Assembly: GCA_032871835.1 (NCBI GenBank)
Contig: CM065300.1
Location: 754,001-818,000 of the forward strand
DNA: 64,000 nt
Direction: 5' to 3'
DNA from: Dipteronia dyeriana
Taxonomy: Eukaryota > Streptophyta > Magnoliopsida > Sapindales > Sapindaceae
Shown here: piece after piece, positions 34,701-43,753 of the stretch
Layout of the letters: each line of letters starts with the position of its first letter
Numbering within the stretch: the first letter of the stretch is position 1
Translations under genes and position numbers: made by a program
The notes under the pieces: model-generated
Database searches by the model: none
Told to the model about the DNA's origin: nothing
What the model saw: the letters and a program-made list of their open reading frames with translations, nothing else

Positions 34701-36118
34701 GTTTGTTCATAATTTTTTCTCTGAATATACCAATCAAAAAATGAAATGTTCAAATCGAATTCTTCAAGACTATTAATCCATCTTTCATGGAATTGTTTCC
34801 TTTTATTAATTGAATAATTCTTCTCATATTTTTCTCTTAAGGCTTGATTATGTGTAGAATGATAATTTGCCATAAGAAAGTCAAACTTGTCTTTGCTGAT
34901 TACATTAATAGTTCTTATAGGGGGTTCTGGTTCTAATATTTCCGTTAAGACTTGTGATGGGGTTGGTGAGGTTTGTTGTTCCTGGTCATATGAATGAATT
35001 GGTTGGGCTACTTGCTCCGGGGTTTTTAAAACATGTGTAACATGTGTGGGAGGTTTAGGTCTTCTTCTTCTTCTAGGTATTAAGTTAACTGGTTCACTAG
35101 ATTCATCATCAGGGTTATAATTTGGTATAGAAAACATGGGTTGTTTATCAATTCTTCTAGGGGTTAAGCTAGGAATTTGTCTGGCAATGTTTCTTCTAGA
35201 TGAACTGGAAAATGAGTTTCTGACTGATTGGAAATCACCTATGGACTTGGAATGGCCACTATCAGTTTCTTTTATTGATAAACTTCTTCTAAAGGATATT
35301 CTTAACGTTCCATCTTGCTCAGTTACACAATCGTGTAGGTTTCTCATAGGTGGTTTGTAAGATGGTTGGTCAACCTTTTCCTTGACCCAATCGTCTGGAA
35401 ACTTAATGTTTTCCCATCTGACTGGAACAGGAACAAGGACATTCACAGATGGTGATGAATTAAAACATATGGTTTGGCCAGCTGGCATTGAAGGTGGTAT
35501 ATAACTGGGTATAAGTCCTGAAGTTAATACACGATAATGGACTCTATACACAAGTTTATACGGACTAGATTTTTCCAAAAACTTGTAATTGTGAGTTTGT
35601 ATATCAATAACTAAACATTTTTCTTTATGTTCATCAGTATTTAGTGCAATAGTGAAGTTGGGGTATACTTGGAAATAAATTGGTCCATAAGTCAAAGATG
35701 TTTCTGCCATGCCAAGAATATATTCTTTATAATCAGTGATTCTTTTGTCTCTTAAAACAATTAAAAGGGAATTGTTCAAACCAATTTTTGAAAGTGGTTT
35801 TACACCGACTTGGACACTGCCAATGTGTAGATCATTGAAACCAATTTTGTTATAATGTGTCAAACTGTTCTTATTTAAAAGATTAGTCGAAAAAATATTA
35901 TTTTGGAATTTAACATTTATTTCTTTAGTCTTTTGACCTAATAATATCTTGAAATCCAAAAGTTTCTTTTTATAAATACCATTTTGTTGTATGTTAGGCA
36001 ACTGCCAATTGACTAAATCTTTGTCATCCCAGTTTGTTTCAAAATTGGCTACAGATTGTCCTGTGTTACTATTAACATCATCGGGTTCGATCCCAGGTCT
36101 GGAACTACTCGCAGACAT
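31724..36118 (-). CDS. Pararetrovirus 2 ORF1: movement protein, capsid, protease
   Basis: An unbroken 1,464-codon frame. Residues about 30-250 form a 30K-superfamily movement protein (GPIYFQVYPNFTIALN, then YKLVYRVHYRVLTS), which in viruses would open plasmodesmata. The middle is a long linker with a lysine/serine repeat (SKSKSKSKGKGK at about 34,296-34,335), then a capsid core (about residues 730-1,000) and the CCHC knuckle CFKCGKCGHYANKC near 32,968-33,012. The aspartic protease motif ALIDTGADLNCI is near 32,175-32,210. The start follows a leader of about 160 bases after the primer-binding site. The frame would run on into RT but for a TAG at 31,724-31,726. Such integrated copies are usually silenced; expression cannot be judged here. 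Confidence 0.88.
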   Translation of the reverse strand: MSASSSRPGIEPDDVNSNTGQSVANFETNWDDKDLVNWQLPNIQQNGIYKKKLLDFKILLGQKTKEINVKFQNNIFSTNLLNKNSLTHYNKIGFNDLHIGSVQVGVKPLSKIGLNNSLLIVLRDKRITDYKEYILGMAETSLTYGPIYFQVYPNFTIALNTDEHKEKCLVIDIQTHNYKFLEKSSPYKLVYRVHYRVLTSGLIPSYIPPSMPAGQTICFNSSPSVNVLVPVPVRWENIKFPDDWVKEKVDQPSYKPPMRNLHDCVTEQDGTLRISFRRSLSIKETDSGHSKSIGDFQSVRNSFSSSSRRNIARQIPSLTPRRIDKQPMFSIPNYNPDDESSEPVNLIPRRRRRPKPPTHVTHVLKTPEQVAQPIHSYDQEQQTSPTPSQVLTEILEPEPPIRTINVISKDKFDFLMANYHSTHNQALREKYEKNYSINKRKQFHERWINSLEEFDLNISFFDWYIQRKNYEQTCSVINRQNLRNYKTIKGIEKQIHPPPRDFEIEMPNEDHPTETNLAKCTPFILFDEPMSQTVTLSSHQIGMVMRQGNYTNFFLNSIGEQLEKIDLNLTQTNNSPTREEVPPQVYVPYDLPSSSSKSKSKSKGKGKDIIMKSEPILFPDHTDIEKCFDNLIDEAELLTLEERLSRIPHANVQTIEKKIPSDSSDGEEETIDFQQFIQKITTNEKTDSYNKTKYFQNTKPYYHRPTPPNLQYEETVPYRAYTGNACYQFNIDGLSEYQIITVLRQMHTIGYIYIERQNMSHSDAVTSLTTGFEGQLFGWWTHTLSQLAKTSIIGHTKTVTTNYPTNRDPSTLESTSTQTQNTTTTSEPDEIDVLCYTILMHFVGNPNINQGKEFSKIQNLKCKKLNDFKWYKDIFLTRVFQRPNNANAYWKENFISGLPKLFSTKVRDEMVRQMGWSDWSQLDLDTWAYGEIIASINVVAMQLCNDLRLKSQLKKQKLTTRKELGSWCEQFGFDRLPSHKKNKKHKMIRNHLSKKIPYRVNKNYKANKKGDTIWSPNNKSRDTSKRKKIHKKNNKCFKCGKCGHYANKCPEQKKKINSLELDDQTKEKTIQALYTDSKTPSSCSSISLDNEVLIIDGSSSDSETSSSSYSTEPETQPCFCKEINILDKYDYSLMISMIDSIEDPIQKARYIKQLQKRIMEQPSTSKDNKTLNEAKPFKNAPFETPDFEQNVLGKFNNKSRKVTIPDLQKEIVNIKEEIRILKLQIQELQITDAINKQFTKVTHKELQGTYFNSSDEELDNKEIENHDPQNLLSISQINSIQEVRIHKRYVEIDIRIASNYNIRATALIDTGADLNCIIESLVPTKYLEATTESLYGANKIRLDINYKLTNAKVCKNGVCYNNDFIVVKTLSQNIILGLPFLYLISPFKVIAEGLVTEYLGKEILFHFLFPVLVKDLNTISKENISKEPLDNYIATLTRKQNQLVFIKDDLNLQRQIKKIEEPII

Positions 36119-36278
36119 GATGAAGAAAATGAATAGTCAAAAACCCTAGGTTTTAACTCACAGCCTGGTCAAACGGCTCAACAACCTACAACACTCTAGC
36201 AAACGGCAAACACCCTTAGACCTACTGACTTTTGCACCTAAAGTCTAAAACTATAAGTCTTCTTCAACAAGCCTCAAG

Positions 36279-36290
36279 GCTCTGATACCA
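36279..36290 (-). promoter_or_regulatory. Primer-binding site of the complete minus-strand unit
   Basis: TGGTATCAGAGC on the minus strand, about 160 bases before the ORF1 start. Only 18 bases farther (36,308) the sequence switches to the oppositely oriented unit. Confidence 0.88.
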
Positions 36291-36308
36291 AAACGGAACA
36301 CGAAGATA

Positions 36309-37072
36309 AACATTTAGAGATATTTTATAAGACTGTTAAACACCATGGACTTGTCTTATCTGCACCCAAAATCAATCTTTTCCAAACCAGTATCAGGTTC
36401 CTAGGACATAACATCAAAAGAGGAACTATCATTCCTATTAACAGAAGTTTAGAATTTACAAATAAATTTCCAGATGAAATAAAAGACAAAAAACAACTCC
36501 AAAGGTTTTTGGGATGTTTAAATTATATTTCTAATTTTTATAAAGAACTCAGCATTATTTGTAAACCACTCTTTCAGAGACTTAAAACAAATCCCCCTCC
36601 TTGGACCGATGAGCATACCAAAGCTGTTTTGCATGTAAAAAATTATGTCAAAAAACTTCATTGTTTGACCATTTGTCATCCTGATGCCCCAAAGACTGTA
36701 GAAACCGATGCATCGGATCTAGGTTATGGCGGAATTTTAATACAAAAAATTAATAACCAAGAAAGGTTAGTTAGCTATGTCTCTGGATCATGGAATGACA
36801 CTCAAAATAAATATTCAACAGTAAAAAGGGAAATACTGGCTATTGTTTTGACCATTCAAAAGTTACAAGATGTTTTGATTAATCATAAATTTTTATTAAG
36901 AGTTGACTGCCAGTCAGCCAAATTTATTTTGAAAAAAGACGTAAAAAACCTTTCCTTAAAACAGATTTTTGCAAGATGGCAAGCACTTTTATCAGCTTTT
37001 GACTTTGAAATTGAATATATTAAAGGGTCAGAAAATAGTCTCCCTGACTTTCTGACCAGAGAATTTTTATAG
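36309..37072 (+). pseudogene. Pararetrovirus 2 RT end and RNase H (plus copy, 5'-truncated)
   Basis: Begins abruptly inside RT, downstream of the YIDD site, and is then open to a TAG at 37,070-37,072. RNase H motifs are present and undamaged: TDASDLGYGGIL, VKREILAIVLTIQKL, RVDCQSAKF and a C-terminal EYIKGSENSLPDFLTR. As RT lacks its catalytic part the unit cannot act alone. ORF2 follows after 10 bases. Confidence 0.88.
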
Positions 37073-37082
37073 GGAGAAAAAG

Positions 37083-38537
37083 ATGTCCAATAGTAGAGGC
37101 AGAAGTGGTGGCCGGAGCCCAGGCGGCCGAGGTCCAAAACCTGAATTATTCGACTTATTTGACAAAAAGTCAGACTTATCATCAAGATCGACTTATCAGT
37201 CTTCCCCTCGTGGAAGCCACAAGGACAAATATGCTATATCATTAATATCACAGCCAAAGTCTCCCCACCAATTACCCATACAATTTCCTCCTTTACCACC
37301 TGCTGGGCCTTCCTCCAGTAACAGTCCTGGCCAAAGCCCAATTCATACGACTAATCCGTATTCTCCACTTGCTGTAGACAGTACCCCATTTAAGCAAGTA
37401 TTATCCTCAAATATAAGCCCACATTCAAACAAGCAAAACAAAATACAGACCCAAATGATGGCCCAACAAAAAAAGACCCAAATACAGACTCAAGCCCAAG
37501 CATCAGCCCTTCCAAAAATAAACAATCCCACATATGCTTATATCAATAAACCTTTCTTTGATAGGTTTTTTGTTTTGGAAGACCCATTATTGCATGACCA
37601 TTATTTCAAGGAATCCAAAAAGTTGGCAGATGATTTCATCAATCCTCTTTTTGGTATAGTCCCTGAAGATCTGACCAAAAGACATATATTTTATGAATTC
37701 ATTCTTGTTGACACAGATTCAATCTTTATTTCTGATGTCTTTGACAAAATTGACAAAGAAAAACTCATGTTCAGAAAGGTAAAGATTTGCAAAATTATCA
37801 CTTTAGAACAATGGGGTGGGAACCCAAATACGACCAGAAATTTCAGTAGAATCTTCCATGTTTCAGATTTCTCGTATTGGGATTACAGAGATGCATGGAC
37901 TAAGTTCTTCTATGGACAAAACCCTGGGAACTCCCTTTCATGGTTCCTCTACTTTGACAAGAATTTCCTTATTGATCTATCATATTGGTTTTTAGAATGG
38001 TGGGACAAATATGACCCTATCATTGACCTTCTTCCACCTCCAGTAAAAGAAAGTTTTTCATTATGGACCTCAAATGTAGACAGACCAAACTCCTGGGAAT
38101 TCTACCCAGACTTATTCCTATTTTTCTTTCAATTCAATTTAACCTGGATCCTCATGTTAGAATACTCCATCCAGGAAAAACTTATTGGAAATGTTAATGT
38201 TCCCTATTTCGGTAGACAGACAAAAATAAAATGGTGGAGTGACATGAATCTTGCCAGCTTAGGAAAAGACAAAGTTTCTAAATGGTTAACTGACAATCCC
38301 ACTTTTTGCATCAACAAAGCAAATGACCAGTCCAGCTTTCTAATGGCCAAATCACATAACCAGGCCAGAATTGCTGCTGCATCCTCTCCTGACGAATTGA
38401 TGAAAATAACAGAAGAAATGAGAAGTACCATGGCTAATATGTCCCAAGCTGGATCCGACAATAGCCAAAACAATGATGTATCAGACATTGACCCATTTGA
38501 TAGCAACGACCCATCAACCTATTTCGGCCATGATTGA
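37083..38537 (+). CDS. Pararetrovirus 2 ORF2 (plus copy), intact 484-codon protein of unknown function
   Basis: Complete frame with ATG 10 bases after the RNase H stop. Residues 1-130 are low-complexity: G/R/S-rich start (RGRSGGRSPGGRGP), then Q/S/P-rich. Residues about 140-430 look folded, with conserved aromatic clusters (SYWDYRDAWTKFFYG, LSYWFLEWWDKYDP, FYPDLFLFFFQFNLTWIL, TKIKWWSDMNLASLG). The C-terminus is acidic (NNDVSDIDPFDSNDPS). The basic/disordered front and aromatic body could suit an RNA- or particle-binding role, but this is a guess. It is the same protein as 28,942-30,306 with few differences. Confidence 0.85.
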   Translation: MSNSRGRSGGRSPGGRGPKPELFDLFDKKSDLSSRSTYQSSPRGSHKDKYAISLISQPKSPHQLPIQFPPLPPAGPSSSNSPGQSPIHTTNPYSPLAVDSTPFKQVLSSNISPHSNKQNKIQTQMMAQQKKTQIQTQAQASALPKINNPTYAYINKPFFDRFFVLEDPLLHDHYFKESKKLADDFINPLFGIVPEDLTKRHIFYEFILVDTDSIFISDVFDKIDKEKLMFRKVKICKIITLEQWGGNPNTTRNFSRIFHVSDFSYWDYRDAWTKFFYGQNPGNSLSWFLYFDKNFLIDLSYWFLEWWDKYDPIIDLLPPPVKESFSLWTSNVDRPNSWEFYPDLFLFFFQFNLTWILMLEYSIQEKLIGNVNVPYFGRQTKIKWWSDMNLASLGKDKVSKWLTDNPTFCINKANDQSSFLMAKSHNQARIAAASSPDELMKITEEMRSTMANMSQAGSDNSQNNDVSDIDPFDSNDPSTYFGHD

Positions 38538-39247
38538 CACTTGTGGATCATCGATGTGGATCACTAGAATCTTATCACAGACAAAAGCAGAAAGAGACTC
38601 AAAGCAGAAAGAGACTTTACCGACATAAAGCAACTCAACCACAGTTACCGACACATAAAGTAACTCAACCACAGTTGACAAAAGCAACTCAACCAATTTG
38701 ACAAAAGCAACTCAACCAATCAGCAAAAGCAACTCAACTACGGTTTACCGACATTAAACCAGAGTTCATTTTATCCTATATATATGTTGTATCATTCCTT
38801 TAGAAGGACAAGTTCAGTTTTATTATCTATCTCTCTGATTGCTCTGCGTAGCAACAATATTTCCTCTCTCTTTCTCCTATTGTAAATTTCTCAATTACAT
38901 AAATAAAGTGTGACCTATTTCTGTAGAAACATCTTTGCTGTCAGACCAATATTCTGTAAGCATTGTAAGAACACTATTCCTTTATCTTTTATGATCTATC
39001 ATTTATTGGTATCTGGTCTGAGTATATAGGCTGGAAACCAAGACATTTCCATATCAACTCTGCTTATAACAACTTTGTTGAGGAATAACTTTGGTGTAAC
39101 AACGCCACGTACTTATTAGGACCATTGTTTCATTACTGTGTTGTGTTTATGACCAGTTAATTGATTATTATCTTTCTGTTTCCCATATGCTTTTAGTTGT
39201 ACTATATTTTGTTTTGTGGTTTCTGTTATATATCTTCGTGTTCCGTT
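38538..39247 (+). promoter_or_regulatory. Pararetrovirus 2 promoter and R region (plus copy)
   Basis: Five direct repeats with the core AAAGCAACTCAACCA lie at 38,627-38,752, a TATA box (CTATATATAT) at 38,776-38,785, and AATAAA at 38,902-38,907. The unit ends at ...CGTGTTCCGTTT, which in the other copy is followed directly by the primer-binding site. So the end of this unit coincides with the natural discontinuity of pararetroviral DNA. Confidence 0.8.
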
Positions 39248-39270
39248 TATATATATATATATATATATAT
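39248..39270. repeat. (TA)n at the right border of pararetrovirus 2
   Basis: Uninterrupted TA dinucleotides directly after the viral end; the left border at 26,884-26,896 is also TA-rich. This fits insertion in an AT repeat. Confidence 0.85.
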
Positions 39271-39526
39271 CACCATAATATCAAAATAAAGTATTGATAT
39301 TAAATACCAATATGAAAAGTGATCATGGTTCTTTTTTATTTTTAAAAATATTTAAAATAAGCAATATATTAAAATAAAAGATTTATCTACCATATATAAT
39401 TATGGTGAAATTGGAAACATGTTATATATGGGGGATAGTATCGGAAGAAAAGATTTTAGATTACATTTAATGCAATTCAATGATTTACAATTAAGTGAAA
39501 AGTCAGGATTTTACTTTTTATTTTAA

Positions 39527-40494
39527 GGCCCTGTTTGATTTTTTTACTTAACACTGAATGACACTTAATGTGTTTCATTCAGCTGTTTGTTTGATTTTAT
39601 AAGTGCTAAAATCACTTAATGAGCCACTAAAACCTTTTTGTTTGAAAAGTGAATTTTTTCCACTTTCCACTTAACACAAATCCAGTATAATTAATTACAA
39701 ACTTTTACTCCACAACTATCCTCACTAATTTTGTATATTTCCAATTCTGTATTTGTTAAATCCTTAATCATATTAATACTATATTTTCTTCTCAGAGTAA
39801 ATAACTTTAACATCGAAAAATCCAACTACTTCAAAACAAAAACAATTGGTGACCGATTTCCTAGTATTCTGGTAAGAACTCTTTATTGTTTCCATAATTT
39901 AATAATTAGTTTTATTAATTTTATATTACAACTTGAGTATATCTTTTTCACTTGTTCTAAAAATTAACTGGAGAATGGTTTTCATAATTATTTTGTTTTG
40001 AGTTTTTTTTTTTTTTTGAGATGTTAATTTTGGGAAGAAAAAAAAGGTTATGTATATGGATGAGTTGTACCCGCCTATGCTGTTTGGGTCAAAATCAAGT
40101 AGTAGTTGATTTTTTATTTTTATTAATATTTATTGAGAATTGTAGAATGTATTACCATCAAATATTATATTAATTTTTAATATAATTCAATAAATGAAAT
40201 AATGTATGAACTATTTTTAATAACTAAATAAATTTATTTTAGAATTAATTTACATGTTATAGTTGTCCTTAATATATTAAAATATAAATATATAACAAAT
40301 AATAGTTAGAAAGGTATAAATGTAAAAGTATTTATTTTCAGATGTCTATAACCTAAAAAACAAACAAATTATTACTTATATTCAGTTTTCAGTGAAGAAA
40401 CAAACATGTTTTTCAGTTTTCAGGTTTCAGTCACTATTCAGTCTTCAGTAACATTCAGTCTATTTAGTTTTCAGACAAAAAATCAAATGGGACC
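39527..40494. mobile_element. Harbinger-like non-autonomous element (about 0.97 kb)
   Basis: Inverted ends: GGCCCTGTTTGATTTTTT at the left, and at the right AAAAAATCAAATGGGACC, its imperfect reverse complement. Both ends are flanked by TAA (39,524-39,526 and 40,495-40,497), the 3-base target duplication typical of PIF/Harbinger elements. The inside is AT-rich and non-coding with repeated TTCAGT motifs. It lies about 450 bases upstream of the peroxiredoxin gene. Confidence 0.75.
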
Positions 40495-40497
40495 TAA

Positions 40498-40948
40498 GTT
40501 GTTTTTTAAGATTTTTAAATTGTTTGACCACTTAAAAAAATAAAAAAAATAATTTAATAAATATGATTCAGACCAATTAAATTTTAAATAAAAAAAATAA
40601 ACGAACTCTTGATCTCAGATAAAAAAATAAAATAAAAATGACGCCCGACTAAACAAAGGTACCGAATAAATAAAATAAAAGGTTATGATGATAGTATGAT
40701 ACACGTGGAAGAAAATGAAGGATGTAACGCAGCCGCCAAGCATGTCAGCCACGACGCCTGCCATGTAGACGTTCTCCTTCATGCATAATGCACGTACAGA
40801 TGACACACCCTCCACGGCTCTCCACTCCACCCCTCTTCTTTTAAACCCCCTGATCATCATCCACTGATCTCCACTTCCACACAACACAGTTACAGTACTA
40901 GTACTGTTTGATTTCCAATATTAATTTTGCTAATTATTTTCCAAAAAA
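40498..40948 (+). promoter_or_regulatory. Promoter region of the 1-Cys peroxiredoxin gene
   Basis: Contains the ABRE/G-box core ACACGTGG (40,701-40,708) and an RY element CATGCAT (40,780-40,786), then GCACGT. ABRE plus RY is the known signature for ABI3/ABI5-driven seed genes, and 1-Cys peroxiredoxins are seed-specific, ABA-responsive proteins. Transcription likely starts within about 100 bases before the ATG at 40,949. Confidence 0.65.
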
Positions 40949-41942
40949 ATGCCAGGCCTTACCATTGGAGATACCATTCCCAACCTTGAAGTCGACACCG
41001 ACCGAGGAAGGATCATGCTCCATGACTTCATCGGAGATAGCTGGGCCATCATCTTCTCTCACCCAGGTAGGTCTCCATTTTTTTTTTCAAATTAATCTCT
41101 TAATGGTACTGATCGAGTATATGTATATGTAGGCGATTTCACTCCTGTGTGCACAACCGAGCTTGGAAAAATGGCTGCGTATGCTTCAAAGTTTGCTGAG
41201 AGAGGAGTCAAGCTTCTGGGTTTGTCTTGTGATGATGTCAACTCACATAATCAGTGGATCAAGGACGTTGAGGCCTACACTGAAGAGATTTTTTTTTTAA
41301 AGTCAAAATTAATGATTTGTTCATTTGTAAAAAATCTAAAAATCTAAAAATCTAATGTTGCCTATTTTGATTTATTGACTGCATTCATGCAGCCCGGATG
41401 CAAGGTGACATACCCGATCATTGCAGACCCGAACCGAGAGATCATCAGGCAACTCAACATGGTGGATCCTGATGAAAAAGATTCATCTGGAAAGCAGGTC
41501 CCATCTCGGGCTCTCCATATTGTAGGCCCGGATAAGAAGGTACAAAACCTATTTGATAATCGGAAGCACCGCTGAGTGGTGCTAACACCGGTGCATTGAA
41601 GATTCTCGACCCTTCATTTTAATTTACTCTGGGTTTTAATTAAAATTTTAAAAAAATTGAGCAATTTTGTTGTATGATGATGATGTGATGTAGGTGAAAC
41701 TGAGTTTTCTGTACCCGGCATCGACCGGACGGAACATTGATGAAGTGGTGAGAGCAGTGGATTCGCTACAGATGGCATCGAAGCACAAGGTTGCTACTCC
41801 GGCGAACTGGAAACAGGGAGATCCAGTGGTCATTTCTCCAAGTGTGTCCAAGGATCAAGCCAAAGAGATGTTTCCAAAGGGTTACCAGACGGTGGATCTT
41901 CCTTCCAAGAAGGACTACTTGCGTTTCACCAATGTTGTCTGA
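40949..41942 (+). CDS. PER1: 1-Cys peroxiredoxin (seed antioxidant), with a non-canonical donor site
   Basis: Four exons by homology: 40,949-41,066, 41,133-41,281, 41,393-41,539 and 41,694-41,942, giving 220 residues, the usual length. The peroxidatic cysteine is in PVCTTE near residue 46, and the C-terminal domain with YPASTGRN and the final RFTNVV is complete. The enzyme reduces peroxides in nucleus and cytosol of embryo and aleurone cells. Introns 1 and 3 are GT-AG. Intron 2 is odd: after the codon for the conserved Thr (ACT, 41,279-41,281) the sequence reads GAAGAG, not GT. A GT 45 bases on (41,327) is in the same phase and would add 15 residues; reading through meets a stop at 41,345-41,347. 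So the gene either uses a rare GA-AG intron, carries an insertion, or is damaged. Confidence 0.9.
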
Positions 41943-42585
41943 ATATGACTTAATTCCGTCAATATATATTATAGTGTGGTGTATTAGTCTTTGTGACAAA
42001 TTAATATCTATATATGCTGTACAATTATAAATGTGTGTTATGTGTTATGCATTATGTATGTTGTGTCCATGTAACAAGTACCTTTTTTTTTTTGGCAATA
42101 CCATGTAACAAAGTACTTGTACTTATATTATAAGCTACTTTATATTAAATTTATATTATTTATTTTGATGTTTATTGGATGTAAAAAAAAAATCTATCCA
42201 CTTTCGGTGCAATTATAAGTACAAAAGGTAAATAATTCGATTTTATTTGTAAAATGGGTTTGGAAATTAAATAAGAAAAAACTAAATAAATAAAAATCTC
42301 TCATGATAACCTATTAACCATATCGGCATTGTATAAACTATATCAATATTATTGCCTAGTAGATGAATCTTCCATAGAAATATAGGAACATGTTCATGTT
42401 AGAAATTAAATTATTGATTGAACTTTGGTCTTGTTTTCTCACTTCTCTCTTAATTACAATGCAATAATATATATGAACATGTTACTGTTATTGAAATTTT
42501 GTCTTTGCTCTCCTGGTTTTGCAGACTTTTTAGATTATTGTTTTCAAGTTAGATTCGTTAATAAGATCAAGTGATCAACTCATAA
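41943..42585. other. 3' region of the peroxiredoxin gene and intergenic DNA
   Basis: AT-rich sequence after the stop codon, with a T run at 42,083-42,094. No gene recognised. Confidence 0.4.
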
Positions 42586-43093
42586 TAGAGGTGTCCACGG
42601 TTTGGTTTAACCGTTAGAAACCGAACCGAAACCGTCCTCTTAAAACTGTAACCGAAACCGTCGGTTACAAAACCGGTTCCTGACGGTTCGGTTACGGTTA
42701 GGCTTTCTGAAAAACCGTCAAAAAACCGTCTAAAAACCGCCGGTTTCGATATATAAAAAAAACAAATCAAATTGTGCCAAGTGACACTTTCTTACCGTTT
42801 GAAAAAGAAAGCATTTGGGTATGCACTTATACGGTGCAAGTGAACTTTGTCTAAAAAATAAAAAATAAAAAAATATACAACAACTAATCAAGTGCTGACA
42901 CGTGGTAATATATATGAAAAAAAACCGGACCAAATCGAAACCGAACGGAAAACCGAATCGAACCGTAAACGAAAAACCGTCGGAACCAAAACCGAAACCG
43001 CCCCATTCCGGTTACGGTTACGGTTACGGTTTGACCTTTATACGAAACCAAAACTGACGGTTCGAAACCGAAACCAAATCGTGGACACCATTA
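42586..43093. mobile_element. hAT-type MITE with perfect 8-base target-site duplication
   Basis: The left end reads TAGAGGTGTCCACGG and the right end CGTGGACACCATTA, its inverted counterpart. ACTCATAA flanks both ends (42,578-42,585 and 43,094-43,101). The interior is built from AACCGAAACCG and CGGTTACGGTTA-like short repeats. Eight-base duplications and GGTGTCCACGG-type ends are typical of plant hAT MITEs. No coding capacity. Confidence 0.85.
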
Positions 43094-43101
43094 ACTCATA
43101 A

Positions 43102-43753
43102 ATGTCATGTCATCATAACGGTGGCTATTTGATCCTATTCCTAGGGCACTTAATTAACATTGAGTCATCATCACTACTCGGCGCCCATCTCTATTGAGAA
43201 AAACTGATTGCGTTAAGTGGTGGGTCTGGTCGGATCCAATATGAGAAAAACTTGTGGGGTTCAATACGATTTACGTGTCATGTTATAAATTATACTAAAT
43301 GACACAGTTACATCGGGTGGTGAAATTGTCCCAGACAAGTTTTTCTCTCCTCTCTATATCACTGTCATCACCACATATGAATATGAGACACAAAAGCGGT
43401 GGAAAAGCAGCATTTACAAAATCGAAAAATAATACATCATGCTCCTATGGCTCCTCTCTCCCCATTTTTCAACTTGTGGATCCCATTACCAGCCTGTCTC
43501 AATCCTCACAGTCAAAAAGTTTTCCTGACTTCTGGAGTAAATCCCGGACACCCCTTTACCTCACAAATCCTCTGCCACCACCACCACCACTTCACATTTT
43601 CATCATCTCTTCTTCACAGTACGTACAGTCGTACACTCCATTTCCATGCCATGAAATGCAATGTAACTAATTAATTGTACCTGATTTCATTTACCTATAT
43701 GGTGTATTTCGTATTAGTTCCCGTTTTGATTTTATAGACCCATTTGTACCACA
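43102..43753. other. Upstream region of the WAK-type gene
   Basis: Non-coding, with CT- and CACCA-rich stretches near 43,560-43,600. Open frames here have no family signature. Confidence 0.45.

Larger units (their letters stand above)
26897..39247. mobile_element. Endogenous pararetrovirus 2: inverted and tandem multimer
   Basis: Three partial or complete genome units are joined. The minus-strand unit (36,308 down to 28,141) is a whole genome from primer-binding site to primer-binding site. It continues without a gap into a second minus-strand unit that breaks off at 26,897 in the movement protein. From 36,309 a plus-strand unit starts inside RT and runs through RNase H, ORF2 and the promoter region to 39,247, stopping just before where the primer-binding site would begin. 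There is no integrase and there are no LTRs. The gene order movement protein, capsid, protease, RT, RNase H, then a second ORF, together with AT-rich target sequence, suggests a florendovirus-like member of Caulimoviridae; the genus is my inference. The arms are very similar, so integration is fairly recent. Confidence 0.92.

Noticed and set aside
38590..38752. CRISPR-like array
   Set aside because: The repeats are short, variable and almost adjacent, in a plant viral promoter; there are no spacers of constant size.
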